From Stenocarpella maydis (Eukaryota; Ascomycota; Sordariomycetes; Diaporthales; Diaporthaceae): a stretch of 64,000 bases of DNA. The stretch lies in contig NQMI01000036.1 in assembly GCA_002270565.1 (NCBI GenBank), forward strand, positions 124,001 to 188,000, read 5' to 3'. The translations under genes and the position numbers were made by a program. Within the stretch, counting starts at the first letter, position 1; every line of letters begins with the position of its first letter. Shown piece after piece: positions 35,045 through 45,277 of the stretch. The notes below the pieces were generated by a model that worked only from the letters and a program-made list of their open reading frames with translations, did not search any database and was not told the origin of the DNA.

Positions 35045-35558
35045 ATGCCAACACCAGACCAGCCAGAGCCAACAAGGTCACTAGCATCCCGCCTCAATGG
35101 CTGGGGCCGTACGTTTTCTCCCACCCCCCCCCTCACCTCTCACCTCAAATCTCATACCCCTCACTATAACAAACTCGACAGTATCCTCCCTCCCGCCAAT
35201 GGGCCTAGCAACCCTGATAACGTCCCTCCACCTCCGCCCCTTCCACAAGCTCCCCATGCTCGTCTTCACCCCGATGCTTCTCCTGAGCAGCTACCTCAGC
35301 GTGGCGGGCTTCAGGATCGACGCCGCGGGGCTGTCGGCCGCCTGGTCCGGCCTGTACGTCCTCCTCGCCGCCCGGAGGAGGCCCGTCGTCTCCCTGCGCG
35401 AGCGCTTCACCGCCAGGGCCGCTGTCCGCGGCACCGCCGTGGGGCTGGGGCTCGTCAACGCCGTCGGCGGCGGGTACGCGTATGCCATGGGGGACAGGGA
35501 GGCGGAGCGGGCAGAGAGGAAGGAGAGGGACCGGTGGGGGATTGAGAAGCACGAGTGA
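35045..35558 (+). CDS. small three-helix membrane protein, 146 aa
   Basis: Exon 1 is 35045-35108 and exon 2 is 35182-35558. The intron has GTACGT and a CTCGACAG acceptor with a CTATAAC branch. A proline-rich N-terminus (MPTPDQPEPTRSLASRLNGWG) is followed by three hydrophobic segments: about 47-65 (PMLVFTPMLLLSSYLSVAG), 69-84 (AAGLSAAWSGLYVLLAA) and 103-123 (VRGTAVGLGLVNAVGGGYAYA). A charged C-terminal helix follows (DREAERAERKERDRW). The basic stretch RERFTARAAVRG between helices 2 and 3 suits a mitochondrial or ER membrane protein. No named family is recognised. The second exon is very GC-rich with strong third-position bias, which supports coding. It shares a promoter region with the Hlj1-type gene. 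Confidence 0.7.
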
Positions 35559-36404
35559 CGAGAAAGGGGGGAGGGGGTTCATATGGAGGCAGGGGTGCGG
35601 AGTCCTGGGCACGCGCGTGTTTATTCCTTGGGGGGCTTCGACCTTTCTTCGTGGCGACGAAATCTGGGCCTGCTCTGGCGCTTTCGGGAGGAGGCTTCAT
35701 TTGCCCACATCTGGCCTGGAAGGTCTTGGTATTAGTGGCACTGGCCTATAGGATGGCTATAGCATAGCTGTTTACGCCTTCTAAGGCTGAAGAAACATTA
35801 CGCGTTGGAGGCCGCCACTGCAGGGCTCGGGGACGGCTGCACCCTCGACTTTTAGGTGCCTGAGCACTCGTTCATGTACATACTGATATCAGAGACTCTG
35901 GGAATTCCCTGTATGCAAATCCTCAAGACAAGACCTCGTCAAAAGGCTGCCGGGGTATAGCAATACCAGAAACCCTGACAATTGGATCCTCGAGCCTCTT
36001 TTTGTTAATTTTTAGTTTTATTTGACCGAGGGCTCCTATGACACAACAGGGCTCAACTTTTGGTCTGTAACCGTACACTGGACTTGTAAACAAAGGGAAC
36101 CCCGACTCCATGATCAGGAGAGCCGGCCTTGCCCATAAACGCCAGGAGGACATCTCAGCTCTTGATAGCCTCCGAAGATACCCTGTCTATACCCTTCTTA
36201 CAAGGAGTCCAACCGATTCAAAGGAAAAAGCTTATGTAAACCCAAAAGGCAATGGCACGAAAGATCCATCCGTGAAGCTGCTACACGATCGCTGTCCAGC
36301 AGTACCGAGGTAGATTCGACTGTTCTGTGAGCCAGTAGGCGGGCAGCGAGGCTGAAGTGTGGCAGCATATTCATGAGAAAGCCACGTCGAAGTGAAAGAC
36401 AGTA
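35559..36404. other. intergenic, convergent 3' ends
   Basis: A few short frames, none supported. It holds the 3' flanks of the 146-aa gene and the phosphatase. Confidence 0.5.
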
Positions 36405-37410
36405 TCAAAGACCCAACACTGGATCATGCTGATGACCGATTCGTGGAAAGAATCGCAGTGTGTTCCACCACAGAAACATGGTGAAAAAGGTAGCCAGGAG
36501 GAAGCGGGTCCGACGTGTGTCCATCACGTGGTGGACCGGAAACGACTCAGGAAGTGGCGCCAGTCCCAGGTGCCGGACGTCAGAGGTCTGGAACTCCTTG
36601 ATATACTCGACGTCACAGTCTCGGACCTTTGGTGACGCGTAGGCCCTGTACTCGTCCAGGACACGCTCCGAATCCCAGTTCTGGATCTTGCGAACCAGGG
36701 CGACAACACAACCAGTTCGGTGCTGCAATCAGGTTAGCTAGGGGCTCGGAATATTTTGGACTCGGCGGGCTAGATGTGGCAGGGGTGGACATACTCTGCC
36801 ATGATTGCAGTGGATCAAGAGAGGGTGATTGCGCTTGTCGTGTACCACCTCGAGAATGGCTGACATTGTCTGGATAGGTATCGTCTCCTTCTTGGTGCCC
36901 TGCATGGTGATGTGGCGATGCTGGATGTTGTTTGCCTTCATGAAGGGGACGAAAGTCTCAGGCAAGTCCTTATCGACAAGCGTGCTGGGAGGATGGTTAG
37001 TCTGGTGCGCATAGGAGGCGAGTGGTGAAGACCTACATGATGGTCTTGAGCTTCAGCTTGTGAAGGAAGGCGTAATCAGCCTCCTGGGGATAGCTGCTCC
37101 GGTAGATACCCGGGACGACGGTACCAAAGTTGGCAGGCTGGCCGAGGCAGTTTCTGCCCTCGCTCGTCTCCTTGGAGAGGCTGTTCTCGGTAGACAGCGA
37201 AGAGATGGATGGTTGTTGTTTTAGTGATTTCAAGAGGGCTTGCCCTGACTGTGACCGCTGCATCTCCACGATCTGAGGGGTGACATCTGGATCCTCCGCA
37301 CCGAGGACTCCTTGCTCGGTCATGCTCTGCTCAACTGGGTTGAGGAAAGACTTGCGTTCTCTGAGGCCCTTTGGGCTCCGGGCCGACTCTGTGCCGTTTG
37401 CTGCGTCCAT
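36405..37410 (-). CDS. PFA-DSP (Siw14-type) phosphatase with C-terminal membrane segment
   Basis: Exons (minus) are 37410-37037, 36984-36795 and 36722-36405, giving 293 residues. The middle and C-terminal parts match plant-and-fungi atypical dual-specificity phosphatases. FGTVVPGIYRSSYPQ comes first, then LHKLKLKTIITLVDKDLP, NNIQHRHITMQG, and the P-loop HCNHGRHRTGCV with Cys184 and Arg190 (C-x5-R), then VLDEYRAYASPKVRDCDVEYI. Known members (Siw14) cleave inositol pyrophosphates, so that activity is inferred. The P-loop is split by the last intron between Arg188 and His189. Unlike the soluble yeast enzyme, residues 261-277 (RFLLATFFTMFLWWNTL) form a hydrophobic tail, suggesting membrane anchoring. 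The start is uncertain. The frame is open to an ATG at 37569, which would add a hydrophobic N-terminus, but codon use there is poor and it may be leader or intron. Confidence 0.85.
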
Positions 37411-39543
37411 AATTCTGAGATCCTTGCGTGTGCTGGTCCTAGAGACGCAATTGTTCCACCAGTCCTGGTGAGAGCTGCCTGTCCGACTCTGTAACAGGAT
37501 AATCTGTGCGACCACTAATGATATGGCAACGACGATTTTTGCCAAGAAGAGTATCAAGACAAAGTTCATACTCCGCAGGCAGGATGGTTGCTTGGGTTCC
37601 AACCGAGGACTCCGGGGAGTGTGGGAGCCAAAGGCGGGTTGGTGGAAGGGTGGTGGTGTTCTGAGTTATGGGATTTGGTGGAGCGTGGGGGTATCCAGTG
37701 ACCAGAGGCTCTGGCAAGGTAGCGCGCCTGCAGGTGAAGAGAAGGCAAGGCGAGGCGAGGCAGGCAGGGCAAGGTGACGCGGTGGAGATATCAAGTGAGT
37801 GGAGTGATGGATGATGAGGTGATATGGCTGAGGGATCTTTCAGGACTGTGTGTTTTAGTCCCGAACGGGGCCCAGGGCTCTTGATCAAAGAGCAATGATG
37901 CAGAGACCGCACGAGATTTGGTTGTCCATCTTGTCGGATTGATGGGCAGATTGACTGGGAGGTTTTTGTGGCAGACACACAGGGGGGAGAAATTGGTCGA
38001 CAAGACTGGGATGGCGCGGCCTGTTGAATAGTCGGGTGCGACGGGCCCAAATATAAAAAGGAGGAAGATAGAGGTTGAGGCCTGTGAGTGGGCAGAAGAG
38101 AGGCGTCCCAGAGTGGGAGGATGTTTTTGTGTGTACTCTGCGAGACGAAGCGTGAGTGAAGCTTGGACGGACGGGTTTGACGTCGGAGACGAGCTTTGAT
38201 GCAAGGCACGCGTAAGAGAGTGAAGGAACCAGGAAGGGTGGCAGCAGGGGATATATTCGGCCACTGACCACCGCCTGCACCTACACACTCGGCCAGGGCA
38301 GCCCGGATTTAGGGGCACCTCCACTGGACCACTCAACCGCTGGAGCACTAGTGTAGTGGGACACTTGGTTTGGGGCAGGCGGGAGGGCGACGGTGCAGGG
38401 AGCCCAAGGTACCACAGTACCTGCCTAGGTGGTGAGTGTACTCCGCACAGCTAAAGAGCGGCAGGGCGGCCACGACCCCAAGGTCGGTACCGTGAGGGAG
38501 GTACACTTGTACCCTCACCTCGCTCCTTCGTACCCCCACAGAGAGAGCACTTGAGAGGCTAATAACCTTGGGTGGCGTGTCAGCTAAAGTCCGACCTCGA
38601 GCTTGTGAGGCGGCCATCATCCTTGCGGCGGACGGGCCCCTTGGTCGATATGGTACATGAAATATTGGAACTGTTTGCACCATGCAACAGCAGCCATAGT
38701 CTATGTACACCGGTCTGGTGGTCATTCGGCAATTGTTTGGCCATCCCCCTCTGAACGTCACGGAGCGAGACCGAGATGATTGATATCCCAAGAGCTCACG
38801 ACGGGGGCGACCATTCATATCCAGGGGATGATCCGCGACTCTGGGATGTACTCCAGCACAGGGTAGCTCGAGGCACACTATCCTTACAAATGTTGTTGAC
38901 AGCAGCATTTGAGCGGACCAGCTGATCCCACCTGGATTACTAACCACAAAACCTAATGAGGCTGACCAATTCTTGCTTGTTCTGGTTCTGGCTCGGTCTA
39001 GTCTAAGGTCTGCCCCGGCTTTAACAGGCCAAAAGAGTGAGCAGACGGTGATAACACCGGCGGCAACTTCCGCCAGCCCCAGCTGGCCCGCCCGCCCTGT
39101 CCACTGCCACCGCGTGTGTGGTGCGAGGGCGCAGTTCCAGGCTGTGGTAATGGTGGTGGGTGTGGGCGTACAATACGTCAGTACCCAGTATGTATGTAGG
39201 TACATATGTGTGTGTGTGGTGCAAGCATCAAGCAGGCTAGCAGTAACCTGATCGTCGCTGGCCACCTCAGCCGTCGACGACAACACATTCTGACATTTTT
39301 GCAGTGTAGATCAATCGCCTCCCCAGCAGACTGGCAGACCCTACACTACTAGGCTCACTCGAGTCAACTCGCTCGTCCAGTTGTGCACACGGCGAGATTA
39401 ACAATGCACATTGCACAGACGGCCGCACAAAACTGGCCCATATTTGGCCAAGGCCAGCGCGCGATCTGCGAGTGACGGGTTTCTAATAATCACGATACAT
39501 AATGCAGCACCCCATCTCCACAGCCCAGCCCGGCCGCGCCCAC

Positions 39544-39544
<1 letters not shown>
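37411..39544. other. long upstream region of the phosphatase
   Basis: It is CT-rich on the minus strand (promoter and leader). A 312-codon minus frame at 38348-39286 has no domain and spans simple repeats such as the TACATATGTGTGTGTG stretch near 39200, so it is taken as chance. GCCTAGGTGG lies near 38423. Confidence 0.45.

Positions 39545-39640
<96 letters not shown>
39545..39640. repeat. T60/A36 homopolymer palindrome
   Basis: About 60 T, interrupted by one G at 39586, run directly into 36 A at 39605. The junction TTTTAAAA is self-complementary and could fold into a long A:T stem. Two opposed poly(A) tails, a foldback or an assembly join between reads ending in homopolymers would all give this. 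Confidence 0.85.
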
Positions 39641-39642
<2 letters not shown>

Positions 39643-40874
39643 AGCCCGAGTTTCAATTGAGTAGCTTTGAATACTGCTTGGATTCTACTTATCTTCGAAA
39701 GTCGTGTGTGCGACTTATGTATGCGATCATTTTCCAGCGCTGGCTGGCTTGCACCAAACCGTGGGATCTAATCATCATATCCATCGCTAAAAATGGTTGG
39801 AGACCAGAGCAACCAGCCGAGGGAGATCCTGCGGCCCTAAACCACAACATAGCCAAATCTGTGGCCAGGGGATGGAGTGGAAGATAGTAAGCACTAGTAC
39901 CAAACCTTCATCCAATAGTGGATACCCATGTACATAAATAGTAGCATAGCAAAGAGTGAAAGATTTATTGTCCATTAAATAAAGCACAGAAATAAAAAGA
40001 CGGGATGATTTATATGAATAGTCACAAACAGACGCAGTGCGTAACCGAGCTCAATATTTACCTGCGTGAATTCAGGAAAGTATCAGGTAACGGCATTAGA
40101 ACGTTGTCAGTGGCTCCTTCCAGGATGGAATCCATGGATTCCTAAATGACTTCTCCCTAAATATCATCAAACCAACGATGGAGCCATCTGCACGTTTCAA
40201 GCCCTCAAGGATGTCCCAAGCTCACATACACAGGTATCCACTAATGCCTGGCCAACTCTCCCGCCCTACTCCCACGCAGCCCTTCAATAATCCAAGTGAG
40301 CCCCTTGGTCTCAATAAAGGGCATGATGGATTATAAATGTGGGCGTCCTGTTTCTGACCAAGTAAGAGGGCGCGGCCTACCGTACCTCTAAGTTTCGAGG
40401 TTCTTGCATGTGTCTGTTGCCTGCGCCGACTGTGTGAGCCCTTCAAGACCGAAATGTTGGCCCGCAATTTCTTTGGCTGGACGTAGTAGTGCTTCATGAG
40501 GAAGGTATTTTGGTACTCGGTGTACTCGCGAAGTCGGTACATACCTAGGTATGTAGCCAGGTGCACAATGGACTAAAGGGGGACGAGGTCCCTCGCAGCA
40601 GATTACAGACATCTGTTCTTCATCATTATCACGCGAAGGTGTGATGCACAAAATTTGTTCATTTCAAATACCAATGGCTAGGCTATTCCATCTTGTGTCA
40701 TCAACTGAGTACCCCATGACTACCACACTATCCACTTGCAAATAAGTTATCAGTCTCTCTCTACCACACCGGGTGAGTTGGATACCAACAGAAGATCCAC
40801 CACTCATATCAATGCGCCTTGAGCCATCATTCACCCAGAGAGGCTATCCAGATCTAAAGTTGCAGCTTATGGGC
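39641..40874. other. gene-free region
   Basis: No supported gene. ATACCTAGGTATGTA lies near 40541 as a perfect palindromic core. It includes the 3' flank of the BIM1-like gene. Confidence 0.45.
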
Positions 40875-41929
40875 TCAGTGTCCAGTGGAAACACTAGCAA
40901 CATCTCCGTCCCTCTGCTTCATCGGACCCGCCCGCGCCGGCATCGCGGCCTCGGCAGTATCTGCAGGGGAGGACCTCCTCCTCTTCAGGAGCACAAATGC
41001 AAATGCACCGACCACGGCAAGGGAACCGATTATTGTGCCCACCGCAATACCGGCGATGGAGCCCTTGCTCAGGCCACCCGAGGACGAAGCGGCGGACGTG
41101 GGGGTCACAGTCACAGCAGCCACGGTCTCAGTGGCAGTGGCATCCCCTGAGTTGAAGTCCGCGGAGGTCACGTTGAAGCAGGGGACTTGTGCTGTGAAGT
41201 CGGCCGCTTCGACGAGGGTCTGGTGTATGGGGCAGCGGTTAGTCAAGTCAAGACAGCACTGGAAATGCGTGGGCTCGTGTAAGTAACAACGTTGGGACTG
41301 GTGGGTTGCTGCGTACGATGTCGGCGCAGGCGTAGAAAGTCTCATTCCCGCCTCCATTCTCGCGCTCAGAATCAGCCCAGTAAGCGAGCTGGATGGTAGC
41401 GTTGGTGCCTGCTGAGGTGGAGCTGGGCAGGGAGGCGATTTTATAGCACTGGTGGCCCGGCTCGACCTCGGTGATGTTCTGGACGATTTGCTCCGCGAAC
41501 TCACTCTGCGTGGTGGGCTCTTTATGGCGTAGTGTCAGTTTGAGTATGAGCTCGAGCGTGCTTGGTGTATATGCCTGCGGCGTATTGAGACTTACCGTTA
41601 TCAAAGGCAATGTAGAACGCAACCTTGTATGCATCATCGGCAATAGACAGGGCTACTTGTCCTTGACCTAGGAGAACCTGTTAGTGGTGGGAAAGGGATG
41701 GTGTTGAGAGAACAGATACCATACTGAGCGGAAATTGCGTCCGACTTGTGACACCGCTGGCAGAGCCACACGGACCAGTGTTATCTTGCGAAGCACTCCA
41801 CGGCCTATCAGCAGGCCAGAGGAAAGCAACAGGGCCCATGGTTGTTCCCTCAGCATTCGCACCGTGGACCTCTGCTCCAGCTGCCATGGCCAAAGACGCC
41901 AGGGTCGTGAGTGTCGTTGTGAAACGCAT
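40875..41929 (-). CDS. BIM1-like (LPMO-like X325) surface protein
   Basis: Exons (minus) are 41929-41725, 41667-41596, 41519-41317 and 41219-40875, giving 274 residues. A signal peptide (MRFTTTLTTLASLAMAAGAE) is followed by the pattern of the fungal copper acquisition factor BIM1-like domain: MGPVAFLWPADRPWSAS, then DNTGPCGSA, FPLSQGQVALSIADDAY, a VEPGHQCYKIASLP strand, AGTNATIQLAYWAD and NETFYACADITLVEA. A Ser/Thr/Ala-rich stalk and a hydrophobic helix (SIAGIAVGTIIGSLAVVGAFAFVLL) with an RRRSS stop-transfer follow. The protein is therefore type-I membrane-bound rather than GPI-anchored. Known relatives bind Cu(II) and help copper uptake. An N-terminal His that would form the copper site is not obvious after the predicted cleavage (nearest is VHGAN), so copper binding is uncertain. 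All four exon joins keep the family motif. Confidence 0.83.
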
Positions 41930-43887
41930 GTTGATAAACAGCGAGTGTTATCAAGCGACCTTTGGATTAACGCGGATGATACGATACTCGCCGGTTAGTC
42001 GCTTGACAGAAGTGACAGATAAAATGTTCAATTCGCAAGGCTCAAGGCCAATGCCGCGGATGGGCTGTTTGACTAATATGTATTTGGAGGAAGCGAGAAC
42101 GGCGGCGCTTGCTAAGCACCAGAGGGCGAGTTAACAGGGAGACAGGGAGACAGGGAGACAGCAGCCGGAGAATATGAACTTGTGAGTGGCGGCCAGTCCG
42201 AGAAAGGATTTACGGGGCGGTGGAGGGTGTGATGGATGGAACTTGGGGTGGCCTTGATGAATGATGCCTACGTAGGGTATTGGGCAAGTCGAACGACAAG
42301 TTGGCCGGACCAGCCAATGGGTCGATCTGCTGTCAAGGGCCATGCCAAGCTCCGTATTGGGTGGGCTTTGCCGATTGCATGCAGTGTACATGTGATGTGT
42401 GAAGTACTTGACTGGATTGTCGAACCTTGACCTGACTATCAGGTGGATCAGACCGACATCGCTCTCCACGGATTGGGCTTGCTCGCCTGCCAAGTCGGAT
42501 GCTCTCACCTGCTTTATCATGGCTACTACATTAGGTAAACCTTGGGACTTGGCCTCGGTCGGTCATTTCTATGGCGGCCGTTCCACACCGGCTCCGTACG
42601 GCTTGGAACGCAACTCGTACCCAGAATAGTTCGCGCAGGTCTCGAGATTCAGATAGGAAGACAGAAGGTAAACTTGTACAGCATGAAAGGATTGTCTCGG
42701 ATTCGAAGATAAGACCCCGATTCGGGCTGTATCGGGCCACAGGGCACTTGCACAGGTGCAGCCGGAAGAGTCATTGTCGGTGGGAAACAAGCGGGTTACG
42801 CGGCACGCCAGGACAGTCATGGCTTGAATATGAATGAGTCTTATAGAGTGGGCCCCATCGATGAGCACCCGTAATCTTCCCGTCCTTGGGCAGCACTGGC
42901 AGTGAGTCCTGGAAGCAGGTGTAACTTTGGCTTTCAGAAGTACGACATGTCTCGACTGGCATCAAGTTCGACTCGGTCGAGCGCCAAGTAGGACTGTGAC
43001 TTATATGACCCCCACTACCACCATGTGGGACATGGTTGAGGCCCTGAATGGATGTGGACTGGAGCACCAACAAGGGCCAAATAAACAAAGCGTGCCGTTT
43101 AGACTTTTCCTCCTCCTTTCTTATCTGATCGCCCTAGTGACGTTAGTGTCCGAGCTCCATGCAGACGAGTGGAGACTCAAACCTTGATCTAATCTTATCA
43201 GATCATCAGATGGTGGTTGGTCCCCTCATGACGGTCTGCCCAATCGGGGTCGTTTCGGTCGACGCCTCTATCTCCGTACCTCCACCATGGCTTGGCGAGC
43301 CGCCAGCAGAGCTCGGATCCGACTTCAAGCATGCTTCGTGGAAGCTGCCATGGCCGTCCATCAGCTTGGCAGTACACACTCGTCGCATGTGTTCTAACTC
43401 GTCCAGGAAGCCGTGGCCGCAAGCTTCGTGGCCTTCATCCGGATGTGCAGAGCCTACAAGTGCCTGCAACCGATTTACGGGTCACATTCCCCATGCTTAG
43501 CGCACCTTGGAGACGAGCGTGCCCTCCGGGATGTCTGTCTTCCGGTGGGTCGATCTGGCTTTCCGGGGATGTCCCGTACGCTGCACTTGATAGGGCCAGG
43601 AAGTGAACGGTATTGTGGAGTTCGGTTCAGCCCGGATCAGCTGGTTGAGATTATACCTACTATGTAGGTACTCTCTTGTCAAGTCTCCACCCTTGAGAGG
43701 CCGACTGGCTGGCATAATGTTGGCTACGGCCGAATTTTTCTGATTAAAAGGCCAATTCTCTTTTCACGTGCCAAGATCAAGCTTGATTTTCCTTCTTTTC
43801 ACCCACCTTGCTTGCTTGTTTGGACACCAAAAGTCTGGTCGTAACAGCTGTCGGTCTCCTAAACCACGACCAATACATCCAGTCAAA
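41930..43887. other. divergent promoter region with a small tandem repeat
   Basis: ACAGGGAG is repeated about 3.5 times at 42134-42161. Overlapping frames on both strands up to 138 codons show no domain. ACCTACTATGTAGGTA near 43656 is an inverted repeat. No gene is supported. Confidence 0.45.
42134..42161 (+). repeat. 8-bp tandem repeat, 3.5 copies
   Basis: The unit ACAGGGAG is repeated without change three times, then ACAG. It lies about 200 bp upstream of the BIM1-like gene start. Confidence 0.85.
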
Positions 43888-44672
43888 ATGGCGGCCATCT
43901 CGTGGGTCCTCATCACGGCTCTCGCAGCCTCCACCACTCTGGCCATTGACCTCGCCCCCGCCGGAGTGTTCATCCACCCTATTCTCGCAAAGCGCCAGAA
44001 TGAGCCCGCCGGCTCCCCCTCATACAACTGCCATGATAATTGCGGCAAGTCACCCCAATGAGGCCCTGAACCGAACCAAGAGAGCCCCCCGCTCACAGAG
44101 ACAACGCACCCAAACACAGGCCAGGCAATAATACAAGTCCGCAACTGCAACGCCACCATCTGCGCCGACCAGGTCTTCAAGACAGACTACAAGAACTGCC
44201 TCCAGTGCGCAGGCCCAGACAACCAAGACATCTGGCGGTACTACGGCGACAGCCTGGAGGCGGCGGCCGCGTCCTGCGGCCTCGGGGCCGAGCCGCTTTC
44301 GGGCCCTCAGGAGGCCGTCGGGGCGGCTGTCGTGGCTAGCAACAGCACATCTGCGTGTGAGGCTGCCGCGGCACCCGGCTCCGCGTCTCCATCGCCGTCT
44401 GCATCTGCGTCGGCTACCGGGGCTTCGGCTTCGGCTTCGACCTCGGCCTCTGCGTCAGCCCCCGAGTCTCCTGCGTCAGCGTCCGGGACTGCTTCTTCTG
44501 TGGGCTCACCGTTACCTGGTTCCTCTTGTGCTTATACGCGTGCGAAGTAAAGTAGAGACTAACATTGGCCTTTATCACTGTCTAGGCTGCTAACACTGTG
44601 CCCGCCATCCGTGCCGGTTTCGCTGCTTACGGTGCCGTTGCTGTTGGTGTTCTGTATGCGATGGGGCTCTGA
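43888..44672 (+). CDS. Cys-rich secreted protein, probably GPI-anchored
   Basis: Exons are 43888-44044, 44120-44499 and 44586-44672, giving 207 residues. A signal peptide (MAAISWVLITALAASTTLAI) is followed by a KR site and a Cys-rich module: YNCHDNCG at the exon join, then VRNCNATICADQVF, NCLQCAGPDNQDIWRYYG and AAASCGL. A Ser/Ala/Pro-rich stalk follows, then a C-terminal AANTVPAIRAG plus hydrophobic AAYGAVAVGVLYAMGL, which reads as a GPI signal. Intron 1 starts GCAAGT, a GC-AG intron. Intron 2 has a clear GACTAAC branch and CTGTCTAG acceptor. Its donor (GTGGGC at 44500) is inferred because it alone keeps frame with the GPI tail. If intron 2 is retained the product stops at 44550 without an anchor. 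The family appears as unnamed surface proteins in related fungi; the role is unknown. Confidence 0.72.
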
Positions 44673-45277
44673 TTTATGGTGTATGGGATAGCAATGTACT
44701 GATTGCTTCGCGATCCTCTTCTCTAATATGCTACATGGTGTGGCTGCAAGTGTACTTGTCAACACTATGAATTAGTATTGACCGTTCTTGCGTCATGGAT
44801 TCTATGTATTTCACATCCTTAATTTACCCATACGACCGTCTGAGGATTCTGGATTCAAGCGCCGGGTGATGAGCAACAGGGGTTCCTGCACGATACGGAG
44901 GCTTTTCCCTCTACCCATACGCCACAATAGACTTCCGAGATTATGAGCTACTGGATATAGGTGGAGTGACTGGCCGGGTAGGATCGCCTGCAGAATCGTT
45001 ATCCCAAGAGGCACTAACAGCTTTCCGCAGGTAACCGAACATGATAAGAAAGTTGTAGGGTGTTTTGAACATATCCTTCGTGATGTACTAGCTTCTGGTA
45101 TGTGCAAGAGGTATTCTAAAGTTTCATCGCGTCGGTACCATCATAAAACCCAAAGGCCCACCCCTTTGACGCCTGTGTCCGCAGGTCGGTTATCCCGCCG
45201 CCCAGAAACGCCCATTTATTGTTTTGAGTGTCAAAAGTCATGTCCACACATACACATACAAGATACATAATCACACA
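44673..45277. other. intergenic, convergent 3' ends
   Basis: No gene is seen. It holds the 3' flanks of the GPI protein and the Ca2+-ATPase. Confidence 0.5.

Noticed and set aside
38348..39286. 312-codon minus-strand frame
   Set aside because: Lies in a promoter-like region, crosses simple repeats, no domain, uneven composition.
39411..39887. 158-codon frame with poly-Phe and poly-Lys
   Set aside because: It is only the translation of the T/A homopolymer.
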